Shown here: piece after piece, positions 1-7,995 of the stretch
Position numbering within the stretch: position 1 is the stretch's first letter
Layout: each line of letters begins with the position of its first letter
Source: Desulfobacula sp.
Lineage (GTDB): Bacteria; Desulfobacterota; Desulfobacteria; Desulfobacterales; Desulfobacteraceae
Assembly (NCBI GenBank): GCA_027858355.1
Contig: JAQICW010000653.1
Span: forward strand, 1-37,082
Direction: 5' to 3'
Length of the DNA: 37,082 nt
The notes under the pieces: model-generated
What the model saw: only the letters and a program-made list of their open reading frames with translations
What the model was told of the DNA's origin: nothing
The model's database searches: none
Position numbers and translations under genes: made by a program

Positions 1-480
1 GTCATGAGAGAGGGGCTTTTTCTACCTTTGGAAAACTGTATCAGTTGGAGAAGAACTCCCTTTGTATTTTATAAACGAAAATCTGTTTATATTCCGCATT
101 TTTTTTATAATGAAACAATAGAAACCTATAATAAATTGTTTGGGATTGATCGTGTTTGTGTTCTAAAATATGAAGATATCCAAGCAAATTTGTTCCAATT
201 TTTCCGGCAGTTGGAAACGTTTATGAATATCCGGTTTAATCTGGATGTGCTGGGTGAAAAACAAAAAATTAAAATAAATCCCTCCATATCAGAGCGACGG
301 ATATCCGAGCAAAGATATAAAAATATAATTAATTATTTTCAAGAAAATTTTCCCGGATTCACCAAAGGGAAAATCAATTATGAAGATTTGGTTCATGATT
401 TGGAACAAGCAATTATCCCACCTGATTTAAATGAAAAACTGGAGCGCGCTTTTTCAGGCAAAGCCTATGATTATTTTTAA
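1..480 (+). CDS. Sulfotransferase family protein, 5'-truncated by window edge
   Basis: This is the C-terminal part of a probable PAPS-dependent sulfotransferase, which would transfer sulfate to a carbohydrate or lipid hydroxyl. The frame is already open at base 1, and the first ATG (base 4) has no visible ribosome binding site, so the gene very probably begins upstream. The segment RVCVLKYEDI followed by a short helix and FRQLETFMNI matches the usual 'V-x-YEDL ... LxxLxxFL' region of the family. The C-terminal lysine/arginine-rich stretch and terminal FSG-x-AYDYF are also typical. The N-terminal 5'-phosphosulfate loop is not in the window, so the activity cannot be confirmed here. The gene lies in the same direction as the pseG-like gene but is separated from it by 151 bases that contain a promoter. 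Sulfation would be one more decoration of the local glycan; that role is inferred from context. Confidence 0.6.
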   Translation, partial: VMREGLFLPLENCISWRRTPFVFYKRKSVYIPHFFYNETIETYNKLFGIDRVCVLKYEDIQANLFQFFRQLETFMNIRFNLDVLGEKQKIKINPSISERRISEQRYKNIINYFQENFPGFTKGKINYEDLVHDLEQAIIPPDLNEKLERAFSGKAYDYF

Positions 481-598
481 ACTAACTTGCAGTCTGATAA
501 TGGGGAGGTATTGGCTGAACTTGCTTGTATGAATTGATGAGTAAGGAAAATTTTCTTTCGGGAAAACCATTCCGTGAGTATTAGTTTTAGAGGAGTTT

Positions 599-607
599 TG
601 CTATAAT
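599..607 (+). promoter_or_regulatory. Extended -10 promoter for the pseG-like/wbqC-like pair
   Basis: The sequence TGCTATAAT gives a perfect TATAAT hexamer (602-607) preceded by the TGn extension. No good -35 hexamer sits 17 bases upstream, which is normal for extended -10 promoters. Transcription would start near base 614, just upstream of the AGGAT ribosome site (622-626) and the TTG start at 632. The call rests on motif match and position only. Confidence 0.5.
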
Positions 608-631
608 ACAACGATTTGTTCAGGATAGAAT

Positions 632-1666
632 TTGCAAAAATTAGTCAATAAAAATATTTTGATACGTGTTGATGGTTCCCATTCAATAGGCTTGGGACAT
701 ATCTATCGCATGAAAGCTCTATCCCTTCTATTGAAAGAAATAGGCAGCAACGTTGCCTTTTTGACCCAGGAGAATGAAACCGCAAAGAATCTTCTTGAAA
801 CCACTGGGTTGAATTGTTATGTTTTTCGGAATGATTCATACAATTGGGTTTTAAAAGAGGTCGTAACTGAGCAACAGCCTGATCTTATTATTCAAGATTT
901 GCTGGATACAACCTCTGAATCAATGGAAACATTGCGGAGATTATCCCCGGCCGGAATAATTAATTTCGATGATACTGGTGCCGGGTTGATAATGGCAGAT
1001 GTTGTAATTAATGGCATGGTCTTTCATTGGGGAAAATATACAATCGATATGGTTCGGACACGACTGTTTGAAGGACCGCAATATATGATTTTGCAGCCTG
1101 AAATAAGTCAATATGTGTATCGCGATAAGAAAATACTCGATAAAATAGAAAATATATTGCTCGTATTCGGAGGGACGGATACACATTATGTGACGGAAAG
1201 AGCATTGGAAGCAATTAATGATGTGGATGCGGCTTTAAATGTGAAAGTCAATCTTGGCCCAGGAACCAAGGTGACGTCCCGCTTGGAGCAAGCTGTTAAA
1301 GCAGCAAGGCACCGAATAGAAGTTATTCGGTTTGTACCCAGTCTGTTTAAAGAATTTTATAAGGCGGATCTGGTTATCTGTGGGGGGGGGACGATGCTTT
1401 ATGAACTGGCTGCCTTGGGAATTCCCTCGATCTCTATTGCCGCAGAACCTCACGAGATTTGGAATATTGATTACTGGTCTAAAACAGGTACAACGGTTTC
1501 CCTGGATTGGGAAAAAGAGTTGGACATGACGCAGATTTCTGAAACAGTTAATTGTTTGATGCATGACAGACGGCGGCGGGCCAGGATGTCCGAAATCGGA
1601 AAACAGACCATGGATGACCAAGGATTGACGCGGATTTTAAACATTTTGGAGGATACATTGAATTGA
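632..1666 (+). CDS. pseG: PseG/SpsG-like nucleotide-sugar hydrolase
   Basis: The 344-residue product resembles PseG, the GT-B-fold enzyme that removes UDP from UDP-2,4-diacetamido-2,4,6-trideoxy-altrose before the PEP condensation step of pseudaminic acid synthesis. The related SpsG and LegG families are the alternatives. Near the N-terminus the motif IGLGHIYRM (residues 19-27) matches the family G-x-GH-x-x-R signature; His23 aligns with the catalytic His17 known in Campylobacter PseG. The C-terminal half has the nucleotide-binding CGGGTMLYELAALG segment followed by an A-E-P-H-E loop. The start is TTG at 632 because AGGA lies 6 bases upstream and the next in-frame ATG would remove the conserved motif. 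The stop overlaps the TTG start of the next gene (TTGA), so the two are probably translationally coupled. A run of nine G residues (1382-1390) encodes the triple glycine and is a possible slippage site. Confidence 0.72.
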   Translation: MQKLVNKNILIRVDGSHSIGLGHIYRMKALSLLLKEIGSNVAFLTQENETAKNLLETTGLNCYVFRNDSYNWVLKEVVTEQQPDLIIQDLLDTTSESMETLRRLSPAGIINFDDTGAGLIMADVVINGMVFHWGKYTIDMVRTRLFEGPQYMILQPEISQYVYRDKKILDKIENILLVFGGTDTHYVTERALEAINDVDAALNVKVNLGPGTKVTSRLEQAVKAARHRIEVIRFVPSLFKEFYKADLVICGGGTMLYELAALGIPSISIAAEPHEIWNIDYWSKTGTTVSLDWEKELDMTQISETVNCLMHDRRRRARMSEIGKQTMDDQGLTRILNILEDTLN

Positions 1667-2364
1667 ATTGTGTTTGTATCCATCAACCTGATTTTTTACC
1701 TTATCTCGGATTTTTTCATCGGCTCCTTTTTACTGATATCTTTATCATTTTAGATGATGTGCAATTTTTGAGAAAAGGAAGCGGATGGCATAATCGTGAT
1801 AAGATCAAAACCAAATACGGTGCAAAATGGCTGAGTCTCTCTGTCATGAAGGGCAAGATGCGCCAGAATATTAATGAGGTTAACCTCGCTGTAAATTCTG
1901 ATTGGACTACAACTAACCTGAATCTTCTGAAAGAAAACTATATCAAGTCGCCTTATTTCAATACATATTTTCCAAAAATCAGGGATATCTATTTGACTGA
2001 TTTTGTCAGGATGATGGATATGAATATGGCGTTTCTGGAGTTTTTTTTCGAGTTGTTTGAGCTGAGGGTAAATAAGGTTTTTTCCTCCGATTTGAATGTA
2101 GATGGACACAAGAACCAAAGAGTTATTAATTTGGTAAAGGCTGTTGGTAGTATACATTATTTGTCAGGAATCGGGGCCAGGGATTATCTGGATGAAGAGA
2201 TGTTTGCAGATGAGGGTATAACCGTTGAATGGCAAAAATTTAATCATCCAGTATATCCACAGCTACACGGAGAATTTATACCGAATTTATCCTGTATTGA
2301 TTTGCTTTTTAACTGCGGTCCCAACTCAAAGGATATATTGTGGTCTTGCAAAGAGGTAAAATAG
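1663..2364 (+). CDS. wbqC: WbqC family protein
   Basis: The 233-residue protein begins CVCIHQPDFLPYLGFFHRL and continues with a D-D-V-Q-F stretch, the N-terminal signature of the WbqC family. WbqC proteins are found in O-antigen and nonulosonic-acid clusters. The family reaction is not established, although an acyl- or aminoacyl-transfer role has been suggested. The length fits the family. The start is TTG at 1663, overlapping the preceding stop codon, with GGAGGA (1648-1653) at a good distance; the TTG codons at 1658 and 1668 are out of frame. It ends 48 bases before the convergent radical SAM gene and no clear terminator hairpin is visible between them. Coupling to the pseG-like gene suggests it acts on the same amino sugar. 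Confidence 0.8.
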   Translation: MNCVCIHQPDFLPYLGFFHRLLFTDIFIILDDVQFLRKGSGWHNRDKIKTKYGAKWLSLSVMKGKMRQNINEVNLAVNSDWTTTNLNLLKENYIKSPYFNTYFPKIRDIYLTDFVRMMDMNMAFLEFFFELFELRVNKVFSSDLNVDGHKNQRVINLVKAVGSIHYLSGIGARDYLDEEMFADEGITVEWQKFNHPVYPQLHGEFIPNLSCIDLLFNCGPNSKDILWSCKEVK

Positions 2365-2412
2365 GCATTTGTTTAAATATAGATTTTACATTAACTTAAT
2401 CATACCAGTCAT

Positions 2413-3498
2413 TTATTCTCCAATGTTTTGGGATCGATTGATATAATTATGAATCAGGAATGTTCGACCGTTTACTTCAGATTTTTCATTGGCTTTTGTT
2501 TTTCTTGGAAGGAAGCATTCCTTGCAGACTGGAATGGTTTTAAATCCATTGTTCACCAAATGTACGGCTCGGATTTTTTCAAGTTTTTCTCCATGCCAAA
2601 TTTCATGGATGCTCATTTCATTGGCATCGCCAATATTTACTGTATTTTCATCATCATTGGTGCACATGATGGCTTTCCCGTTAAATCCGATAACCAACCT
2701 TTGATAATGCTGAGGGCATGTGAAGTTCTCAATATAAACAATTTGATCCTCTAAGTCATTTGCTAAATAGTCAATCAATGGGTTGAATGAAATAAGGTCC
2801 ACATATGGTTCAAACGTGTTATAGAAGTTTTCTGGATCACCTTTGATCGCTGGCCAAATAGATTGTATTTTGATAACTGGTTTATGAATACCCAGCCTCT
2901 TCTTTACACGATTTAAGCCCTTTATACGATCAAGAGTCTCTTGGAACCTGAGTGGTCTTCTGATGCTTTCATAGGTTTCATTGATGCCATCGACTGAAAT
3001 TGTAATCCAGTCCACGCCTGCGCCTACCAGTTCTTCAAAGTATTTTTCTGTTAGCTTGCTGCCGTTTGTAAGGAATGAAACTTCTCCGATTCCTGCATCC
3101 TTTGCATACTTAACAAATTCAGCAAGTTTTGGGTGCAGTGTAGATTCTCCACGTAAACTCAATCGAAGTGCAGGTACTTTACCGCCGATTTCATCAATGA
3201 TTTTCTTAAAAAGCGATTCCTTCATCAATAAATCAATATTTTTATATTTTTTCTTGAACTCCGCTTTTCCCCTAAAACACATGGGGCAGCTCAAATTGCA
3301 TCCATTTGATATTTCCACATCAACCTGTACAGGATATTTATGTGCTTCTAAGCTTTGAGGCCCATGATTCCAACTTTCCCTGTATGCCTTATATTCTATT
3401 TTCCAACCTTCAGCTCGATATTCTTCAAAGAGATCTAAACGGTCTTTTGTTTCAAAACTTGTAAAATTGCCTTTGTTAATTGGCATGTTCTTCACCAT
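2413..3498 (-). CDS. Radical SAM/SPASM-type enzyme (1)
   Basis: This is a radical SAM enzyme with the N-terminal cluster motif GCNLSCPMC (C-x3-C-x2-C), which binds the 4Fe-4S cluster that cleaves S-adenosylmethionine. Downstream are the usual glycine-rich strand (RLSLRGES) and the FLTNGS segment. The C-terminal region carries C-x12-G-x4-C and a later CKEC pair. Four cysteines fit one auxiliary cluster of the SPASM/twitch kind, as in the sugar dehydrogenase BtrN. Substrate and reaction are unknown. The chosen start is ATG at 3498 because AAGGTG lies 6 bases upstream; a TTG at 3588 preceded by GAAGGG would add 30 residues and is a real alternative. It is the last gene of the leftward string and is homologous in layout to the neighbouring radical SAM gene at 3709-4605. 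A role in sugar oxidation, deoxygenation or epimerisation is inferred from context. Confidence 0.8.
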   Translation of the reverse strand: MVKNMPINKGNFTSFETKDRLDLFEEYRAEGWKIEYKAYRESWNHGPQSLEAHKYPVQVDVEISNGCNLSCPMCFRGKAEFKKKYKNIDLLMKESLFKKIIDEIGGKVPALRLSLRGESTLHPKLAEFVKYAKDAGIGEVSFLTNGSKLTEKYFEELVGAGVDWITISVDGINETYESIRRPLRFQETLDRIKGLNRVKKRLGIHKPVIKIQSIWPAIKGDPENFYNTFEPYVDLISFNPLIDYLANDLEDQIVYIENFTCPQHYQRLVIGFNGKAIMCTNDDENTVNIGDANEMSIHEIWHGEKLEKIRAVHLVNNGFKTIPVCKECFLPRKTKANEKSEVNGRTFLIHNYINRSQNIGE

Positions 3499-3708
3499 AT
3501 TTTTCACCTTAATTCTCCAATGCAATTTGTTGAGCAATTTTAAAATATGATTTATCCATGAAATAGGCTTCAATAAGGTTTGTATCAAAGCCCTTCTTTT
3601 TTATGATTTTTGAGTCGAGCACTCGCTGTCTAACTATCTCAGTACCCATTTCTCAGAACCTGATGTTTCCCTTTAATCTCAATTTGTTTTATCCATCTTA
3701 TCACGTTA

Positions 3709-4605
3709 TCATGCCTCTGTGTTTTCAATCGTTCTTACTTTGGTTCTAACAGTATAGGGTGCTCCACAATCCCTACACAGTTTCAGATCTTTGTATTCAC
3801 CATGTTTCATTTTTTCGAAAAGTTCTTTTCGTTTTTTTCCATTCCAATGCTCAACTATGGTCTCATGATTAAGGTCTCCAATGATCAATCTGTTATCAAA
3901 GTCTTTACCGCAGGGATGAATTTTTCCATCCCAGGATACAATAAGGTTCTTGACCATGGATGGGCAGATGGCTGGATGCTTAACGAGGATTTCCTTTTCA
4001 TTCAGTCCTGGATCTTTCAGGGTGCCATGCCAGTTGCTGGCAAAATAACTGTTAAACTCAGCTCCTGGATATTGTTTTTTAAATGATTCTTTAATGTTTA
4101 TTGTATCATCAATATTTTGGAATTTTAAAACTTCAATGATCACACGTGTGCTTTTCTTCATATTCAAGAAATATTTGATGTTTTCACTGACAAGGCTGTG
4201 TTTACTGCCGATTCTAATTTGCGAGTATCTCTTCGGGTCTTCACCTTCAAAACTGAAAGTAATTTCAGAAATCCCTGCATTTACAAGCTTATGGGCAAGT
4301 TCTTTGTTTAGCAAGTATCCATTTGTATGAATCATGGTATACAAACCAGCATCATTTGCATATTTAACCATTTCCGGGAATTGTTTGTGCATTAAAGGTT
4401 CCCCTGTCATATGCATTCCAATTTTAGGTTTGTACCCGTAAATAGCTTTTATTTCGTCAATGGTCTTAGTAAATAGATCAACACTTAAAAACCCCTTGGT
4501 CAATATCATATCATGGCCTTGCGGACACATTTCACACCTTAAATTACAGTGATTGGTAGATTCCAGCAAGATGGTTTCCGGTAGTGCTAGCATCTTATCT
4601 TTCAT
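3709..4605 (-). CDS. Radical SAM/SPASM-type enzyme (2)
   Basis: The 298-residue protein has ESTNHCNLRCEMC near its N-terminus, the radical SAM cluster motif, followed by the GEPL strand and an HTNGYLL segment typical of the family. The C-terminal part has C-x12-G-x4-C (beginning ICPSMVKN) and a CRDC pair, fitting a single auxiliary iron-sulfur cluster. The linker IIGDLNHETIVEHWNGKK is the common SPASM 'GN-x5-I-x2-I-W-x2' element. Start is ATG with AGGGAA upstream. It precedes the other radical SAM gene by about 120-210 bases, depending on which start that gene uses, and follows the spsF-like gene after 236 bases of sequence in which no gene or convincing terminator was seen. It may be a paralogue of its neighbour or act in series with it. 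The substrate is unknown; a carbohydrate is inferred from the surrounding genes. Confidence 0.82.
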   Translation of the reverse strand: MKDKMLALPETILLESTNHCNLRCEMCPQGHDMILTKGFLSVDLFTKTIDEIKAIYGYKPKIGMHMTGEPLMHKQFPEMVKYANDAGLYTMIHTNGYLLNKELAHKLVNAGISEITFSFEGEDPKRYSQIRIGSKHSLVSENIKYFLNMKKSTRVIIEVLKFQNIDDTINIKESFKKQYPGAEFNSYFASNWHGTLKDPGLNEKEILVKHPAICPSMVKNLIVSWDGKIHPCGKDFDNRLIIGDLNHETIVEHWNGKKRKELFEKMKHGEYKDLKLCRDCGAPYTVRTKVRTIENTEA

Positions 4606-4841
4606 TTTTTTCAGTTCCCTGAATTTTGTTCAACCTTTGGTTTAAAGAAAATATATTTTAAATGCGTCTTAATATCTCCCTGATTTCTTTTATATTAAAA
4701 AGATCCATGAGTATATGAAGTGCAAAAATGTTAAACGGGCAAGTGTCAAGGACAACAAAAACATCATAATAAAGAAGACTGTGGAAAAATTCCAGGCATG
4801 AAAAAAATCAGGTTGATGAATAACAGCGGTTTTGACTTTCA

Positions 4842-5534
4842 TCATATTCCTGTAATCGTTTCATATTCAATGGCAAGGTTGATTGCAATTTGGGTAGTGA
4901 TGTAAGTATTTTTTGATTGTTCCACAATAAAACAAGCTTTTTGATAATCTTTTTGAGTATCCACGGTGAGCATAAGATCGGGTCTATTTTTTGATTCCTG
5001 AACATCTAATATGGAAATTTTAAATAATTGTGGATTTTGCAGGATATACTCGTCAACATGCTCCAGATGGTAAGGGTCTTTTGTATTTAAGATGCTTTTT
5101 TCAAGGGCATTAAAAGTGAACACTTCTGCACCAACTCCCATGGGTAGCACAGAATAAGAATGGGAAAGATCAGAATTTGAATTAAGATGTAGATCAATCA
5201 ATCGGTCGATTTCTTCAATATCAAAAAAAGGATTATCTCCTGTAAGCCTTACAATATTTTCAAATTTGTTTTTCAGTGCACAATCATAATAACGTTTGAG
5301 TACATTCTCATGGTCCCCCCGAAAACAATGGATATTATTTGCTCTGCAAAAGCGCTCAACAATATTGTCTTGGGACTCCAAGGAAGTGGCGATTATGGTT
5401 CGGGCTTTATGGGTAAGTCTTTTAAGCCTTCTTATAATATGTTCCAATATGCTGTGATGTCCGATTTTTTTTATTATTTTTCCGGGCAGCCTTTGAGACC
5501 CCATTCTGGCCTGTATAATAATTCCTATGGTCAT
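4842..5534 (-). CDS. spsF: SpsF/NeuA-type cytidylyltransferase family protein
   Basis: The product starts MTIGIIIQARMGSQRLPGK, the nucleotide-binding signature of the SpsF branch of the cytidylyltransferase 3 family, and continues with RLTGDNPFFD, the family's acidic metal-binding region (usual form TGDxPxxD). Such proteins activate a sugar acid, or a related intermediate, with CTP. The length is about 230 residues from this start, close to the family norm. The open frame extends to 5723, but that would overlap the end of the ptmE-like gene by 116 bases and add a non-conserved leader, so ATG 5534 was chosen. An ATG at 5582 is an alternative, and neither has a strong ribosome site. A run of seven C residues on the coding strand (5563-5569) lies between these two starts. 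It probably acts with the ptmE-like gene directly upstream. Confidence 0.75.
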   Translation of the reverse strand: MTIGIIIQARMGSQRLPGKIIKKIGHHSILEHIIRRLKRLTHKARTIIATSLESQDNIVERFCRANNIHCFRGDHENVLKRYYDCALKNKFENIVRLTGDNPFFDIEEIDRLIDLHLNSNSDLSHSYSVLPMGVGAEVFTFNALEKSILNTKDPYHLEHVDEYILQNPQLFKISILDVQESKNRPDLMLTVDTQKDYQKACFIVEQSKNTYITTQIAINLAIEYETITGI

Positions 5535-5607
5535 GTTTTTACACTGGTACCTTTTGGTTTCAGGGGGGGTAAATAAAGCCATATATTTTTTATTCTTTGT
5601 GGGATAA

Positions 5608-6663
5608 TCATGCATCAAATAGAGTTGCGTATACTTCATCAGCTTTTTTATATTCGCTGATCCGGCCAATGTCCAGCCAATATTCCCTGACAGGAAAGAC
5701 AGCGGGCTTTTCTTCTTTCTCAAGAAGAATAGAGAATAGATCTGTCATATTGTAGAAATTATCTTTGGGGATCATTCCTAAGATTTCAGGATTGAGTACA
5801 TAGATGCCGGCATTTACAAACATTTTATTGGTTGGTTTTTCTTTCAAGGCTGTTAGTCTATAATTGTCCACTTGGGCAACACCAAAAGGAATCTGAAAAT
5901 CATACTCTCTTACACAAAGAGTTGCAGGGACCTGGTTTGAATTGTGAAAATCTAAAAGTTGCTGAAAGTTGACTTTTGTAAGAAGATCTCCGTTCATAAC
6001 AATAATGGGTTTATCAGGGGTCGATTCCAAGAGACTCAAAGCACCTGCCGTGCCAAGCTGCTTTTCTTCTTTAATATAGGTTATGGAGATATTATAGGCA
6101 GACCCGTCTCCAAAATATTCTTCTATCATTTCGCCTTTATAATTTATCGATATATAGAAATTGTAAAATCCATTATCAATAAAATTATCTAAAATAATTT
6201 CAAGGATTGGTTTGTTTCCAACCGTTAGCAAAGGTTTCGGGCAGTTGTCTGTCAGAGGCCTCAATCTAGTCCCCAATCCGCCAGCCATAATTAAAACAGG
6301 ATTGGAAATTCTATTTTCAAAGAACCCGTTGCATTTTTTTATACCAGTAACCCTGGATTTTTCATCCAGAATCGGAATAATTCTACATAATTTGTTCCGG
6401 TTGACAATATGGTTGAATTCCGTTTTAGAGGAATTGATTGATAAGGTGACAGGTGTTGGGTTCATTATATGCTTTACAGGCTCATCCATAGACGTATTGT
6501 TCAGGATTCCACGTCTTATATCTCCATCCGTGACCGTGCCAAGAAGTTGACGCTCATGGTTGACTACCAATGCGATTAATATGGGGTTGTTGTTGTCAAT
6601 TATTTTTATAGCATCAATTAGTTTTGTATCAGGCAGTATTAGAACAGATTCCCAAGATACCAT
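5608..6663 (-). CDS. ptmE: CBS-domain nucleotidyltransferase, PtmE-like
   Basis: The 351-residue protein has two parts. Residues about 1-115 look like a tandem CBS pair (TVTDGDIRRGIL and a second repeat with KHIMNPTPV). From about residue 122, IMAGGLGTRLRPLT begins a full sugar-nucleotide transferase domain with KPLLTVGNKPILE, VMNGDLL and an NAGIYVLNPE segment. This architecture matches PtmE of Campylobacter, which makes GDP-glucosamine at the entry to the GDP-linked legionaminic acid route. Other CBS-nucleotidyltransferases exist, so the nucleotide and sugar are inferred. The start is ATG with AAGGAG 7 bases upstream, one of the strongest ribosome sites in the window. Its 5' side faces a transposase remnant that separates it from the PIG-L and legB genes, while spsF follows after 73 bases. 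Confidence 0.78.
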   Translation of the reverse strand: MVSWESVLILPDTKLIDAIKIIDNNNPILIALVVNHERQLLGTVTDGDIRRGILNNTSMDEPVKHIMNPTPVTLSINSSKTEFNHIVNRNKLCRIIPILDEKSRVTGIKKCNGFFENRISNPVLIMAGGLGTRLRPLTDNCPKPLLTVGNKPILEIILDNFIDNGFYNFYISINYKGEMIEEYFGDGSAYNISITYIKEEKQLGTAGALSLLESTPDKPIIVMNGDLLTKVNFQQLLDFHNSNQVPATLCVREYDFQIPFGVAQVDNYRLTALKEKPTNKMFVNAGIYVLNPEILGMIPKDNFYNMTDLFSILLEKEEKPAVFPVREYWLDIGRISEYKKADEVYATLFDA

Positions 6664-6905
6664 AATATTTCTCCTTCCAATATTTATTCCAGATTATTGA
6701 AAGTTATAATCGGAATTTTACATTGGATACTTAAATTACCAACAATTATATTGGACTTTTTAAAAACATAATTAAACATATTCAAGAAACATGCCATCTT
6801 TAGGGTGACCATATATATTACCTGTCTGTAATAGTAAGAAGTCGCACAAAATCATCAATAATCAGGTAATACTTTTTCCTAAATTTTAAAAGAGGAGAAA
6901 GTGCC

Positions 6906-7297
6906 ATGAGTAAGAAGAATTTTACCCAAAAGGAGAAGATTGCTGTTTTAAAAAGTGCTGAAAAAACAAATGTGAGAGATGTGGCCAAGGTAGCAGGAGT
7001 TCATTACACAAAAGTGTATGATTGGCGCCAGCTTTTTAAAGCCATGGGGGAAGAGCCATCCCTTAAGTGTAAAGCAGCAAAGCCTGGTAGAGGAATAAAA
7101 CAAATCAGCCCTGAAAAGGACCAAGCTGTATTAAAAGATGGAAGAACAACCCTGGTTTCGGTCCGAGCCAGGAAATAAATCAGTTACGACGTCAAAGAAA
7201 TTATTTACGAACACATACTTTATCAAAGACAAGTACTGAGTTTCAAGGTTTTACCGACAAAGCTTTTGGAAAACCCAACCGCTATTTGCTGCCATAG
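6906..7297 (+). pseudogene. Frameshifted, truncated transposase remnant
   Basis: An AGGAGA ribosome site precedes ATG 6906. The first frame (6906-7178) encodes a 90-residue helix-turn-helix protein with VRDVAKVAGVHYTKVYDWR, a transposase-type DNA-binding start. At the AAAA run 7133-7136 the homology moves to the -1 frame, which reads RWKNNPGFGPSQEINQLRRQ. This is the second helical domain expected next in such transposases, and it stays open to a stop at 7295-7297. No DDE catalytic domain follows, so even the joined protein is a short fragment. The remnant runs opposite to the genes on both sides and its stop lies 8 bases from the end of the PIG-L gene. It marks an old insertion into a probable legB-PIG-L-ptmE-spsF operon. 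A programmed frameshift is possible but less likely without a catalytic domain. The element family could not be named. Confidence 0.65.
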
Positions 7298-7305
7298 GGT
7301 TTCTA

Positions 7306-7947
7306 TTATAATAAGTATTTTACCGGTTCAAAGCTTTCAGCATATTCAACACCAATTTTCAAACCATCGATTTTGTGCTTGTTTATCAGATACTCAATCC
7401 ATACTGAATCGGTTCTGTCAATTTCAGACTGGTGTGCTTTGACTGCTTTGAGTTTCTGTTGAATAACCCTGGAAATATCAGAATATACACAAGGATTGAA
7501 TTTCTTGTCAGAATCATACCAATTGCTCTGGTACATCATGAGTCTTTTGGCATGCCTTGCTGCCATCATTACACTTTTTGCAGTGTTCTGGTGGTCTCTG
7601 TGGATATCACCTGTCCAGTGGGAGTAAATGGTGTCGATATGGTTTTTGTTGATAATATCTGTGATATCAGCAGTAAGTGTTTCATCAAAGGGAATAAAAA
7701 AAGTTTTATAATTCAGCTGGATAAGTTCGGCTCCAATTATTTTTGCACTTGTCTTGCCCTCTCTTTTCGCAGTTTGGCTGGCCCTTATAACCCTGCCTGC
7801 TGGATCATTGTACCCTGAATCAGAGATGACAAGCATAATGACATTATCGCCATTTTTGACGTGATTGATCAAGGTTCCGCCGCATCCAAGTTCGATATCA
7901 TCATAATGTGCGCCCACAGCAAGTATATTCATAATTATAAAATTCAT
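7306..7947 (-). CDS. PIG-L/LmbE family deacetylase
   Basis: The 213-residue protein begins MNFIIMNILAVGAHYDDIELGCGG. The AHxDDIE motif and the later IHRDHQNT (H-x-x-DH) are the zinc-binding signatures of PIG-L/LmbE N-deacetylases, which remove an acetyl group from N-acetylglucosamine-type sugars or their conjugates. The length is normal for the family. The start may be 7947 or the internal ATG at 7932, just before the conserved motif; no ribosome site decides between them. It lies 48 bases downstream of legB in the same direction, so it is probably co-transcribed. In this setting it could provide a free amine on a GlcNAc-derived intermediate for re-acylation. This is inference, and no characterised nonulosonate route is known to the annotator to require it. 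Confidence 0.82.
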   Translation of the reverse strand: MNFIIMNILAVGAHYDDIELGCGGTLINHVKNGDNVIMLVISDSGYNDPAGRVIRASQTAKREGKTSAKIIGAELIQLNYKTFFIPFDETLTADITDIINKNHIDTIYSHWTGDIHRDHQNTAKSVMMAARHAKRLMMYQSNWYDSDKKFNPCVYSDISRVIQQKLKAVKAHQSEIDRTDSVWIEYLINKHKIDGLKIGVEYAESFEPVKYLL

Positions 7948-7995
7948 GCTCCATCAATGGAATACCTTAATTATTGCCCGCTGAATAAACAACAG

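Noticed and set aside
546..565. GAAAATTTTC and TTTTC/GAAAA pairing as a terminator after the sulfotransferase
   Set aside because: The stem is short and AT-only apart from its ends, and no T run follows.
4606..4841. Gap between spsF and radical SAM gene 2 as a hidden gene or RNA
   Set aside because: No open frame of note, no strong hairpin with a T run and no convincing promoter pair were seen on either strand.
5535..5723. N-terminal extension of the spsF-like frame up to 5723
   Set aside because: It would overlap the end of the ptmE-like gene by 116 bases, has no ribosome site and no conserved sequence; the family starts at the MTIGIIIQARMGS segment.
6817..6870. Inverted repeat ATTACCTG/CAGGTAAT upstream of the transposase remnant as an IS end pair
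   Set aside because: Only 8 bases match, both copies lie on the same side of the remnant, and no partner copy was found beyond 7297.
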